From assembly GCA_016705325.1 (NCBI GenBank), contig JADIYJ010000027.1, forward strand, positions 620,001-684,000: a DNA stretch of 64,000 bases, read 5' to 3'. Origin of the DNA: Pseudomonadota bacterium (GTDB lineage Bacteria; Pseudomonadota; Gammaproteobacteria; Steroidobacterales; Steroidobacteraceae). The stretch's first letter is position 1; each line of letters starts with the position of its first letter. The translations under genes were made by a program, and so were the position numbers. The notes beneath the pieces are model-generated. The model saw nothing but the letters and a program-made list of their open reading frames with translations, was not told the origin of the DNA and ran no database searches. This document shows positions 10,485 to 19,723 of this stretch, one piece after another.

Positions 10485-12851
10485 TCAAGGACGATTGCTG
10501 GTCGGCGGCGCCGCGTCAGCCGGCACCGTGACGCCTTCCACGTTCGGAGCGTCCTGCAGCAGGGGCTGCATCAGCGCGGCCTCCTCGGCTGTGGTGCTCG
10601 GCGGGCAGGCGGGGTTCGGGTTCAGCACCGTCCCGACTTCGAACGGCATTCTGACCGCCGAGCCGGAACAATACGGCGACGTCTCCTGCCCCGAGTAGAA
10701 CTCGATCCAGCGATCCTCGACCGCTTCGGGCATCAGCGGGTCGAACGAAGTCGTCGAGATCGAGGCCATCAGGCGCGTCCACGCCTGCAATGCGCCGGTC
10801 GTGCCGGTGAGACCGGTGTTGGCGTTGTCGTCGTGACCCATCCACACCACGATCACGTGACCGCCCGAGAAGCCAGCGAACCAGCTGTCGCGGTAATCGT
10901 TCGACGTTCCGGTCTTGCCCGCAACGACCAGGCCTGGCGGCAGCACCTTCTTCGCGGGCCGCGCCGTGCCGCGCTCGAAGACCTCGATCAGCATGCGATT
11001 GAGCGTGTACACCGCTTCCGCCGGCGCCGCCTCGGTGACTTCGAGCTCCGGCGCCTTGAGTGCCTTGCCCTGCTCGTCGATCACCGCGCGCACGGCCCGC
11101 AAGGGCGAGCGGAAGCCGCCGTTCGCCAGCGTGTTGTACATCTGCGCGACTTCGACCGGATTCAGCTGTGCGGTGCCGAGCAGGATCGACGCGTACTTCG
11201 GCGGCGCCTCGTCGAGTCCAAGCTGCACATAGGTCTTCGCGACCGGCCCGAGACCCACGTCCAGCCCCAGGTTCACGGTCGCGAGGTTATAAGACTGCGT
11301 GAGTCCGCGCACGAGCGTGACCGGACCGTGGATCTTCTTGTCGTAGTTGTTGGGTTTCCAGACGTCGCCGCTCTCGAGCTCGTACTCGATCGGTTCGTCC
11401 ATCACGACCGACGCCGGCGTGTACCGGCCCGACTGCAGCGCGGCCAGGTAGACCATCGGCTTGGCCAGCGAGCCGATCGGCCGCTTCATGTCGAGCGCGC
11501 GGTTGAAGCCGTCGAACGACGCACGACGTCCGCCGACCATGGCGACGACTTCACCGGTCTGCGGAGTCGTCACGACCATGGCGCCTTCGAGACCGTGAGC
11601 TGCCTTGCGGCCGCCCTTGTCCTGCCGGGCGAGCTCGTCGCTCAGCGCGATCTCGGCCTTCTCCTGCAGCAGCGGATCGAGCGTGCTGAAGACGGTGAGC
11701 CCGGTCTCGGTGAGCGCCTGTTCCTGGTAGTCCTCGCGCAGCCGGCGCCGGACGAGGTCGAGGAAGGCCGGGAAGTAATTGGCGGAGCGGCCCGCATTGT
11801 CGGTGATGCCGAGCGGCGCCTTCATGGCGCGCTCGGCTTCTTCGGGTTTGACGACGCCCTGCTCGGCGAGCACCTTCAGCACCAGGTTGCGGCGCTCGCG
11901 CGCCCTTTCCGGCTGGCGCCGCGGATCGTAGTACGACGGCCCGCGCACGATCGCCACCATCAGCGCGACTTCGGGCAGGTTCAGCTCGGCGAGCGGCTTG
12001 CCGAAATAGAACTGGCTGGCGAGGCCGAAGCCGTGCACCGCGCGGCGGCCGTCCTGGCCCAGGTAAATCTCGTTGATGTAGGCGTTCATGATGTCCGCCT
12101 TCTCGAACCGGGATTCGAGAATGAACGCCATGATCGCTTCCTCGCCCTTGCGGCGCAGCGTGCGCCGGCTGTCGAGGAAATAGCTTTTCACGAGCTGCTG
12201 CGTCAGGGTGCTGCCGCCCTGCTCAACCTGCCCCGCGCGGACGTTGACGAACAACGCGCGCAGGATCGCCAGCGGGTTGACGCCGTGGTGCGATTCGAAC
12301 TTGCGGTCCTCCACGGCCTTCAGCGCTTCGGGCAGCAGCGGCGGAACCTCCGCCGGCGAGACGATGATGCGGTCCTCGCCGTGAATCGGGAAGATGCTGC
12401 CGATCAGCAGCGGATCGAGGCGGAACACCGGCACGTCGGCGCCGTCGGCACCGGCCAGCGCCGTGATCGCTTCGCCGTCGAAACCGACGTGCAGCCTCTG
12501 CGCCGGTTGCGTCTCGTCGGAGAAGCGGAACTCGCGGACGTAGACGTCGACCGAGTCGCCCTTGCGACGGAACGTGCCGGGACGGTCCACCGGGGTGCGC
12601 GGGATGTAACCGAGGCGCTCGAGCTCCTGGGCGAAGCGGGCCGACGAGAGATTCTGCCCGGCATAAAGTTCGAGGGGCTGCGCGTACACCCGCGCGGGCA
12701 GGGTCCAGCGGCGACCTTCGAACTGCTGCGTGACGCGCCGATCGAGCACGGCAACGAGGATGATCGCGGCGACCAAGGCCAGCAGCGCGATGATCGCGAA
12801 GCCGCGCTGCAGCTTCTGCCGGGATTTCGGTTTACGTTTGCGCCTGGCCAT
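10485..12851 (-). CDS. mrcB: Penicillin-binding protein 1B (bifunctional peptidoglycan synthase)
   Basis: Class A PBP of 788 aa: cytosolic basic N-terminus, one membrane helix (about 17-36), a UB2H-like region, the GT51 glycosyltransferase and the transpeptidase. GT51 motifs are EDRKFESHHG (E181) and GGSTLTQQLVK (212-222). Transpeptidase motifs are S461-xx-K464 in IGSLAKP, S520-Y-N and K646-TGTS. It polymerises and crosslinks septal and side-wall peptidoglycan. Length and motif spacing match PBP1B rather than PBP1A. Confidence 0.95.
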   Translation of the reverse strand: MARRKRKPKSRQKLQRGFAIIALLALVAAIILVAVLDRRVTQQFEGRRWTLPARVYAQPLELYAGQNLSSARFAQELERLGYIPRTPVDRPGTFRRKGDSVDVYVREFRFSDETQPAQRLHVGFDGEAITALAGADGADVPVFRLDPLLIGSIFPIHGEDRIIVSPAEVPPLLPEALKAVEDRKFESHHGVNPLAILRALFVNVRAGQVEQGGSTLTQQLVKSYFLDSRRTLRRKGEEAIMAFILESRFEKADIMNAYINEIYLGQDGRRAVHGFGLASQFYFGKPLAELNLPEVALMVAIVRGPSYYDPRRQPERARERRNLVLKVLAEQGVVKPEEAERAMKAPLGITDNAGRSANYFPAFLDLVRRRLREDYQEQALTETGLTVFSTLDPLLQEKAEIALSDELARQDKGGRKAAHGLEGAMVVTTPQTGEVVAMVGGRRASFDGFNRALDMKRPIGSLAKPMVYLAALQSGRYTPASVVMDEPIEYELESGDVWKPNNYDKKIHGPVTLVRGLTQSYNLATVNLGLDVGLGPVAKTYVQLGLDEAPPKYASILLGTAQLNPVEVAQMYNTLANGGFRSPLRAVRAVIDEQGKALKAPELEVTEAAPAEAVYTLNRMLIEVFERGTARPAKKVLPPGLVVAGKTGTSNDYRDSWFAGFSGGHVIVVWMGHDDNANTGLTGTTGALQAWTRLMASISTTSFDPLMPEAVEDRWIEFYSGQETSPYCSGSAVRMPFEVGTVLNPNPACPPSTTAEEAALMQPLLQDAPNVEGVTVPADAAPPTSNRP

Positions 12852-12860
12852 CGTCGCAGC

Positions 12861-13999
12861 TTACTTGCGCCAGAAAGTGGGCGTCAGCAGCACCAGCACG
12901 GAAAAGATCTCCAGGCGCCCGAGCAGCATCGCCAGCGCGCAGACCCACGTCTGGAAGTCGGTGAGTCCCTGGTAGTTGCTGGCCGGCCCGACGACGCCGA
13001 GGCCCGGCCCCGCGTTGTTGATCGTCGCGATGATGGCCGTAAACGAGCTGATGAAGTCCATGCCGCTGGCGAGCAGCATGAACGTCAGCGTGACCACGGT
13101 ACCGAAATACAGCACCACGAACGCGAGCACGGCGAACACGATGTGATTGGCAACCACCTGGTTGCGGATCTTCACCGGCGTGACCGCCTGGGGGTGGACC
13201 AGCAGGAACAGTTCGCGTATCGCCTGCCGCACCAGCACCAGCGTGCGGAACATCTTGATGCCGCCGCCGGTCGAGCCCGTGTTGCACGTGTAGCACGAGA
13301 GCATCACGATGACCATCGGCGCGAAGACCGGCCACACGGCGTAGTCCTGCGTGACGAAACCGCACGTCGTCGCGAACGCGACCAGGTTGAACGTGCGTGT
13401 GGCGCAGCGAGCGCCGACACGCAGGAGATCGTGATCAGCAGGTAGACGACCCACAGCGCCTTGGCCGTTTGCGTGATGCGCGGCGTCAGCTTCTCGTTCT
13501 TGACCGGGCCCGGCGTCTCGGCCTTGTAGAGCTGCATGCCGCCGACGCCGAGCAGCGGCAGGATCGCCACGGCCAGCACGATGATGCCCATGCCGCCGAA
13601 CCAGTGCAGCGCGGCGCGCCACATGTTCAGCGAGGGCGCCATGCTGTCGAGGCCGGTCAGCACCGTTGCACCCGTCGTGCTCAGCCCGGACATCGTCTCG
13701 AAGAAAGCGTCCGTGAAGGTCAGGCCCGGCAGGGCGATCAGCAGCGGCACCGTGGCAATCGCCGACATGAACACCCACGCGAGCGTCACCAGCAGGAAGC
13801 CGTCACGGGAACGCAGTTCCCGCTTGTGCGCGCCGGGTCACCCAACCAGGCCGCGCCGACGGCCACCGAAAGCCAGCGCCGCGTAGACGAAGTCGACCAG
13901 CATGCCGTCGCGGTAGATCAGGGACGTCACGATCGGCAGCAGGTAGGTGACGCTGAACAGCATCAGCATCGACCCGAGGACGTTGAGGACGGCAAACAT
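12861..13999 (-). pseudogene. trkH: trkH, broken Trk potassium uptake membrane subunit
   Basis: Remnant of the TrkH channel subunit, recognisable over its whole length but not translatable as one protein. From the ATG at 13999 (MFAVLNVLGSMLMLF) the frame meets an in-frame TGA at 13838-13840 just before KRELRSRDGFLL. It then runs through GLSTTGATVLTGLDSM and HWFGGMGIIVLAVAILP to about 13400. There the frame shifts and roughly 100 residues of the middle of TrkH are missing. The end (AFATTCGFVTQDYAVWP, TGSTGGGIKMFR, INNAGPGLG, LLGRLEIF) is in the second frame. It sits 27 bases after trkA, which is intact. Three separate lesions argue for real decay, though assembly error is possible. Confidence 0.85.
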
Positions 14000-14026
14000 C
14001 GGGGTGGTTGCGTGTAGCGGTCGGGC

Positions 14027-15415
14027 TCAGGTCTGGAACAGGCGCTCGACCTGCTCCACGTGCCGCTTGTCCGAGAGAAAGAGGATCACGTGGTCGCCGT
14101 TCTCGATCACGGTGTCGTGGTGCGCCATGATCACCTGCTCGCCGCGCACGAGGGTCACGATCTTCACGCCCTCGGGGAGCTTGATGTCCTCGATGGGGCG
14201 GCCGACGACCCTGCCGCCGCGCAGGCCGTGCGCGATGGTTTCCATGGCTTCGGCCGCACCCCGGCGCAGCGAGTGCACCTGCACCACGTCGCCGCGCCGC
14301 ACGTACGCCAGCAGCGAGCCGATCGTGACCGTCTGCGGCGAAATGGCGACGTCGATTTCACCCATCGCCGTGAGGTCGGCATAGGCGGGCCGGCTGATCA
14401 GCGCCATGACGCGCCGCGCGCCGAGGCGCTTGGCCAGCATGGCGGAAAGAATGTTGGCTTCCTCGGAATTGGTGAGCGCGCAGAAGACGTCGACGCTGTC
14501 GATGTTCTCCTCGACCAGCAGTTCCTCGTCCGCGGCGTCGCCCACCAGCACGATCGAGTTGTTCAATTGTTCCGAGATCTTGCGCGCGCGCTTCGAGTCG
14601 CGCTCGATCACCTTGACCTGGTTCTCCTCGTCGAGCGTCTGCGCGAGCCGGAAGCCGATGTTGCCGCCACCGGCGATGACGACGCGCTTCACCGGATCCT
14701 CGAGCTTCTGCATTTCCTTCATGACGACGCGGATGTCCTGCGTCGCCGCGACGAAGAAGACCTCGTCGCCATCCTCGATCACGGTGTCGCCTTCGGGCTC
14801 GATGCTCTCGCTCTTGCGGTACATGGCCGCCACGCGCGCTTCGCTGTTGCGCATGTGGCCCTTGAGTTCGCGGATCGGGCGTCCGACCAGCGCGCCGCCC
14901 TTGAGCGCCTTGATGCCGACGAGCCGGACCTTGCCGTCCGCGAAGTTCACGACCTGCAACGCGCCCGGGTAGCGGATGAGCCGCTCGATGTACGCAGTGA
15001 CCGCTTCCTCGGGACTCAGGTACATGTCGATCGCGAATCCCGACAACGCCGACGCCGCTTCGGGGGGGTCGGTCGAAACGAACAGGCTCGGGTGCTTCGT
15101 GTAATCACGCGAGCGGATGCGGGCGATCTTGGTTTGCGTGCCGAAGAGGCTCCACGCCACGTGGCACGCGACCATGTTGGTCTCGTCGCTGTTCGTGAGC
15201 GCGACGATCATGTCGGCATCGCGCGCGCCGGCGGTCTCGAGCGTGCGCGGGCTTGCCGCGTTGCCCTGCACCGTGCGGATGTCGATGCGGTCCTGCAGGT
15301 CGCGCAGCAACGCTTCGTCGGTATCGACGACGGTGACGTCGTTGGCCTCTTCGCGGGCCAGGTGGTAGGCCGCTGTCCGGCCGACCTGGCCGGCCCCGAG
15401 GATGATGATTTTCAA
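14027..15415 (-). CDS. trkA: Trk potassium uptake regulatory subunit TrkA
   Basis: Peripheral NAD(H)-binding gating subunit of the Trk potassium system, 462 aa. It has two tandem RCK modules: GAGQVGRTAAYHL at 7-19 and GGGNIGFRLAQTL near 240 are the Rossmann nucleotide sites, each followed by a TrkA-C (RCK_C) domain. The gene is intact, but its membrane partner trkH directly downstream is broken, so either another TrkH/G exists elsewhere or the lesions in trkH are sequencing artefacts. Confidence 0.96.
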   Translation of the reverse strand: MKIIILGAGQVGRTAAYHLAREEANDVTVVDTDEALLRDLQDRIDIRTVQGNAASPRTLETAGARDADMIVALTNSDETNMVACHVAWSLFGTQTKIARIRSRDYTKHPSLFVSTDPPEAASALSGFAIDMYLSPEEAVTAYIERLIRYPGALQVVNFADGKVRLVGIKALKGGALVGRPIRELKGHMRNSEARVAAMYRKSESIEPEGDTVIEDGDEVFFVAATQDIRVVMKEMQKLEDPVKRVVIAGGGNIGFRLAQTLDEENQVKVIERDSKRARKISEQLNNSIVLVGDAADEELLVEENIDSVDVFCALTNSEEANILSAMLAKRLGARRVMALISRPAYADLTAMGEIDVAISPQTVTIGSLLAYVRRGDVVQVHSLRRGAAEAMETIAHGLRGGRVVGRPIEDIKLPEGVKIVTLVRGEQVIMAHHDTVIENGDHVILFLSDKRHVEQVERLFQT

Positions 15416-15455
15416 GCTTCTTGACCTGTGGGGCAGCGCGCCATTCTAGCGCGAC

Positions 15456-17666
15456 TCAGAGCGACTCCAGGTTGGCGTACCCCAGCATCAGCCACTTGGT
15501 GCCCTGGCGCTCGAAATTCACCTGCACGCGGGCGTTGGCGCCCTGGCCTTCCAGGCTCAGGACCACCCCGTCCCCGAACTTGGCGTGGCGGACCTGCTGG
15601 CCGAGCTTGAACGCCCCCGGGGGAGCCTCGTCCTGGAACCGCCGGCCGCTCATGGACAGGTTGCTGCCGGCGGGGCGGGTCGCGTGCTGCGGGGTCGGGC
15701 GCGACTGCGGCGAATAGACCGGCCGGGACACCTGCACCTTCGGGCGGACTTCCTCGACCAGCTCCAGCGGAATCTCGGCGATGAACCGGGACGGGGCCCC
15801 GAAGTTGTCGACGCCGTGCATGCGGCGCTGTTCGGCGTAGGTCACGTACAGCTGGCGCATGGCACGCGTGCAACCCACGTAACAGAGGCGGCGCTCCTCC
15901 TCGAGCCCGTGCACGTCCATGATGGAGCGCTGGTGCGGGAAAAGGCCGTCTTCCAGGCCGCACAGGAACACGACCGGGAATTCGAGTCCCTTGGCCGAGT
16001 GCAGCGTCATCATCTGCACGCAGTCTTCCCAGGCCTCGGCCTGGCCTTCGCCGGACTCGAGCACGGCATGGGACAGGAACGCCATCAGCACGGGCATGTC
16101 CGTGTCCTCGGGCTCGAAGCCGCGTGCGGCGCTCACCAGTTCGTCGAGGTTCTCGAGCCGGGCCTCGCCCTTGTCGGCTTTTTCCTTCTGGTAGTGACCG
16201 ACGAGCCCGCTGGCCTGGATCACGTGGTCGACCTGCTCGTGCAGCGGCAGGCCCTGCGTTTCGGCGTCGAGCTTCTCGATCAGCGTCAGGAACGCCTGCA
16301 GGCACGAGACCGCCTTGGTTCCGAGGTCCTCGTTGCATTCGAACGCGGCGGCCCACATCGACTTCACGTGCTCGCGGGAGTGGGCGCGCAGCACTTCGAG
16401 CGTGCGCGCGCCGATGCCGCGCGTCGGCAGGTTCACGACGCGCTCGAACGACGCGTCGTCGTCGCGGTTCGAGATCAGGCGCAGGTACGCCAGCGCGTCC
16501 TTGATTTCCTGGCGCTCGAAGAACCGCAGGCCGCCGTACACGCGGTACGAGATGCGCGCGGCCAGCAGGTATTCCTCGAATACCCGCGACTGCGCGTTCG
16601 AGCGGTAGAGGATGGCGTTGTCGGCGCGCTTGCCGCCGCGCGCAATCCACTCGCGGATCTTGGCGATGACGAACTCGGCCTCGTCGCGCTCGTTGTAGGC
16701 GCGGAAGAGGCGGATCGGCGCGCCCTTGCCTTCGCTGGTCCAGAGCTTCTTGCCGATGCGGCCGCTGTTGTTGCCGATGATGGCGTTGGCGGCGTCGAGG
16801 ATGTTGCCGGTCGAGCGGTAGTTCTGCTCGAGCCGGAACAGCTGCACGTCGTGGAAATCCCTGCGGTACTGCTGCAGGTTCTCGACCCGCGCGCCGCGCC
16901 AGCGGTAGATCGACTGGTCGTCGTCGCCCACCACGTACGGGACGCTGGTCGAGCCCACCAGCGCCTTCATCCAGTTGTACTGGATGGTGTTGGTGTCCTG
17001 GAACTCGTCGACCAGCACGTGCCTGAAGCGCGCGCGGTAGTGTTCGCCCAGGCCCGGCGCCTCGCGCAGGATCTCGTAGCAGCGCAGCAGCAGCTCGGCG
17101 AAATCGACGACGCCGTTGCGGCGGCAGGCGTCCTCGTACGCTGCGTACAGCTTGATCAGCTGGCGCCGCGTCGGGTCGCCGTCGTCCTTCAGGTGCTTCG
17201 GCCGCAGGCCTTCGTCCTTCTGCGCGTTGATGAACCACGCCACTTCGCGCGGCACCCAGCGCGTGTCGTCCAGGTTCAGGCCGCGGATGATCTTCTTGAC
17301 CAGGCGCTGCTGGTCCTCGCCGTCGAGGATCTGGAAGCCCTGCGGCAGCCCGGCTTCGCGCCAGTGCAGGCGCAGCAGGCGGTGGCAGATGCCGTGGAAG
17401 GTGCCGATCCAGAGCGGCGCGGAAGGCAGGCCGAGCTGGGTTTCGATGCGGTGCCGCATCTCGGCCGCGGCCTTGTTGGTGAACGTCACGGCGAGGATGC
17501 CGTGCGGCGACACGCCTTCGACCTGCACCAGCCATTCGACGCGGTGGGTCAGCACTCGCGTCTTGCCGCTGCCCGCGCCGGCCAGCACGAGGGTCGGCAG
17601 CAGCGGGGCACTCACGGCCTGTCGCTGCGCGTCGTTCAGCGGCGCAAGGATGTGGGAAACGTCCAT
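15456..17666 (-). CDS. uvrD: DNA helicase II (UvrD)
   Basis: Superfamily-1 3'-5' helicase for nucleotide excision and mismatch repair, 736 aa. Motif I is GAGSGKT (30-36), Ia is AVTFTNKAAAEM, II is DEFQD (220-224), III is GDDDQSIYRWRGA (247-259), IV is LEQNYRS and VI is VGCTRAM. The C-terminal 60 residues (GQQVRHAKFGDGVVLSLEG) are the Tudor-like RNA-polymerase-interaction module of UvrD/PcrA. The strong gene is complete with an ATG at 17666. Confidence 0.96.
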   Translation of the reverse strand: MDVSHILAPLNDAQRQAVSAPLLPTLVLAGAGSGKTRVLTHRVEWLVQVEGVSPHGILAVTFTNKAAAEMRHRIETQLGLPSAPLWIGTFHGICHRLLRLHWREAGLPQGFQILDGEDQQRLVKKIIRGLNLDDTRWVPREVAWFINAQKDEGLRPKHLKDDGDPTRRQLIKLYAAYEDACRRNGVVDFAELLLRCYEILREAPGLGEHYRARFRHVLVDEFQDTNTIQYNWMKALVGSTSVPYVVGDDDQSIYRWRGARVENLQQYRRDFHDVQLFRLEQNYRSTGNILDAANAIIGNNSGRIGKKLWTSEGKGAPIRLFRAYNERDEAEFVIAKIREWIARGGKRADNAILYRSNAQSRVFEEYLLAARISYRVYGGLRFFERQEIKDALAYLRLISNRDDDASFERVVNLPTRGIGARTLEVLRAHSREHVKSMWAAAFECNEDLGTKAVSCLQAFLTLIEKLDAETQGLPLHEQVDHVIQASGLVGHYQKEKADKGEARLENLDELVSAARGFEPEDTDMPVLMAFLSHAVLESGEGQAEAWEDCVQMMTLHSAKGLEFPVVFLCGLEDGLFPHQRSIMDVHGLEEERRLCYVGCTRAMRQLYVTYAEQRRMHGVDNFGAPSRFIAEIPLELVEEVRPKVQVSRPVYSPQSRPTPQHATRPAGSNLSMSGRRFQDEAPPGAFKLGQQVRHAKFGDGVVLSLEGQGANARVQVNFERQGTKWLMLGYANLESL

Positions 17667-17709
17667 CGGAGGGTGGCGGATTCTACAGGACTCGCCTGTG
17701 CCTCGCGTA

Positions 17710-17804
17710 AAGTAAGGGAGGGGAGGAAGGGGGAGGAAGGGAAGGAAGGGCAGGGAAGGATAGGGAAGGAAGGAGGAAGTAAAGTAGAGGAAGTAGAGGA
17801 AGTT
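17710..17804 (+). repeat. Polypurine GGAAGG tract between uvrD and the DUF885 gene
   Basis: About 95 bases almost entirely of A and G on the plus strand, built from imperfect GGAAGGG and GGAGGAA units and ending in a shorter GTAGAGGAA triplication. It separates the divergent starts of uvrD and the DUF885 gene and would be purine-rich in the latter's transcript. Confidence 0.75.
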
Positions 17805-17825
17805 CAGACATGCGCATCATCGGGT

Positions 17826-19538
17826 TTGCAGATCAATCGTCTCGTTTCACTACTCGCTGCGGTCATCGCGACGGGACTCCTGGTCGTTGCACCGGCCCGC
17901 GCAGCCGATGCTCCCAGCGGCGATGCCGCCTGGGATGCAGGCGTCGCGCGCTTCATCGAGGGCCATCTGGCCGCCAATCCAGTCACCGCCGTGTATGCGG
18001 GTCGCCACGATTTCGACGGCAGGCTGCCGGACCTCAGCGAGGCTGCCTTGCGTCGCGACGTTGCGCGGATCGAGGCCGAACGCGCGCGCATCCTGGCGGT
18101 CGACGTCAGCCAGTTGAGCGAATCCCGCCAGCGCGAACGCGCCTACCTGCTCGCCGCGCTCGATGCCGACCTGTTCTGGAAGAAGGAAGCCGACTGGCCG
18201 CGACGCAATCCCGCGTTCTACCTGGGCCTGCTCGACCCGGAGATCTACCTGAGCAAGCCCTATGCGTCGCTCGAGAGCCGCATGCGCGCCTACATCGCCT
18301 ACGCCCGCGAAATTCCGCGTGCGGCCAGCCAGATCCGTGGGAACCTGCGGACGCCGATGCCGGCGCCGTGGATCGAATACGGCATCAACGCGTTCAGCGG
18401 CTTTGCGCAGTTCTACGGCAACGACGTGGCCGCGGTGTTCGCCGACGTCAAGGACCCTGCGCTGCAGTCGCAGCTGGCTGCTGCGAACGCAGCGGCGGCG
18501 AAGGCGATGCAGGAACTGGCGGACTGGCTCATTGCGGAACGCAAGCACGCAACCCAGGACTACGCGCTGGGCCCGCAGCTCTTCGCGCGCATGGTCGCGG
18601 CGACCGAGCAGGTCGACGTGCCGCTCGCGCGGCTGCAGCAGATCGGCCAGGCCGACATGGACCGCAACCTCGCGTCGCTGAAAAAAGTCTGTGACGGTTA
18701 CGCGCCGGGCAAGACACTGCGTGAGTGCGCCGACAAGGCGAATGCCATGAAACCGGAGGGCGGTGCCGTCGCAGGCGCCCGTCGGCAGCTGCCGGAACTG
18801 CAGGCGTTCGTCGCGGCGAAAGGCATCGTCACGATTCCCGGGCCGGAACAGGCACTGGTCGAAGCCGCGCCGCCGTACAACGCGCAGAACTTCGCCTACA
18901 TCAACACCGCCGGGCCGTACGAGAGCAAGGACGTGCCGTCGGTCTACTACATCGCGCCGCCCGATCCGCGCTGGACGCCGGAAGAGCAGGCGCAGTACGT
19001 CGGTGGCGAAGGCACGCTGCTGTCGACCTCGGTGCACGAAGTGTGGCCGGGACACTTCCTGCACTTCCTGCACGTGAACCGCAATCCGTCCAAGGTCGCG
19101 CAGTTGTTCCAGAGCTATGCCTACACCGAAGGCTGGGCGCACTACGCGGAGGAGATGATGAAGGACGAGGGCCTGCGCGCCGGCAGCGCGGAGTGGGAAA
19201 TCGGCCAGCTGCTGTCGGCCCTGCGCCGCAATGCGCGCTACCTCTCGGCCATCGGGCTGCACACGCAAGGCATGACGGTGGCGCAATCCGAGCAGTTGTT
19301 CCGCGACGCGCTGGCCGATCCGGGCAATGCACGGCAGCAGGCGCTGCGCGGCACCTACGATCCGGCGTACCTCAACTACACGCTCGGCAAGCTGATGATC
19401 CTGCAGCTGCGCAAGGACTGGATGGCGGCGAACCCGCAGGCGTCACTGCGCGACTTCCACGACGCGTTCCTGTCGTACAGCGGGCCGGTGCCGCTGGTGC
19501 GCAAGCTGATGCTCGGCAACGATTCGCCGCCTCTGTAG
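17826..19538 (+). CDS. Secreted DUF885-family protein (putative metal-dependent peptidase)
   Basis: 570 aa from an inferred TTG at 17826, the only start that yields a normal signal peptide (MQINRLVSLLAAVIATG, cleavage after ARAA). An ATG at 17810 lies in another frame and runs into nonsense, so either the start is TTG or there is a small indel here. The DUF885 body carries HEVWPGHFLHFLH, similar to an HExxxGH metal site, and later YTEGWAHYAEEM. Members are alpha-helical, often exported, and suspected peptidases; activity is not established. The gene is alone on the plus strand. Confidence 0.8.
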   Translation: MQINRLVSLLAAVIATGLLVVAPARAADAPSGDAAWDAGVARFIEGHLAANPVTAVYAGRHDFDGRLPDLSEAALRRDVARIEAERARILAVDVSQLSESRQRERAYLLAALDADLFWKKEADWPRRNPAFYLGLLDPEIYLSKPYASLESRMRAYIAYAREIPRAASQIRGNLRTPMPAPWIEYGINAFSGFAQFYGNDVAAVFADVKDPALQSQLAAANAAAAKAMQELADWLIAERKHATQDYALGPQLFARMVAATEQVDVPLARLQQIGQADMDRNLASLKKVCDGYAPGKTLRECADKANAMKPEGGAVAGARRQLPELQAFVAAKGIVTIPGPEQALVEAAPPYNAQNFAYINTAGPYESKDVPSVYYIAPPDPRWTPEEQAQYVGGEGTLLSTSVHEVWPGHFLHFLHVNRNPSKVAQLFQSYAYTEGWAHYAEEMMKDEGLRAGSAEWEIGQLLSALRRNARYLSAIGLHTQGMTVAQSEQLFRDALADPGNARQQALRGTYDPAYLNYTLGKLMILQLRKDWMAANPQASLRDFHDAFLSYSGPVPLVRKLMLGNDSPPL

Positions 19539-19723
19539 GGGGATAGGGTTAGGGATAGTCGCAGGGGCGGGGGGGGCCGGCCCGGGGTGTGCGTTGCGCG
19601 GGTCGCGGTCGCGCGGGCGTCGTGCTCGGTTCGGCCGTGTTGAGTTCTGGGCGCTCAGTTCGGCGCGGAAACCGCCAGCGCGAAACCCTGACGCCAGCCG
19701 CCGGTCAGCGCGTCAGCATACGT

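Noticed and set aside
10335..13445. A 1036-codon plus-strand open frame
   Set aside because: It lies antisense to the intact mrcB gene and the TPR lipoprotein gene; Arg/Ala/Gln-rich shadow typical of GC-rich DNA, with no domain.
15585..17825. Upstream extension of the DUF885 frame across uvrD
   Set aside because: Antisense to uvrD with no recognisable domain; the signal peptide fixes the real start near 17826.
17810..18694. ATG at 17810 as the start of a 294-codon protein
   Set aside because: After a few codons it reads a non-coding frame within the DUF885 gene; only the other frame shows conserved motifs.
19539..19575. GGGATAGGGTTAGGGATAG, telomere-like G-rich sequence
   Set aside because: Short and isolated in a 185-base gap; potential G4 only, no element can be assigned.
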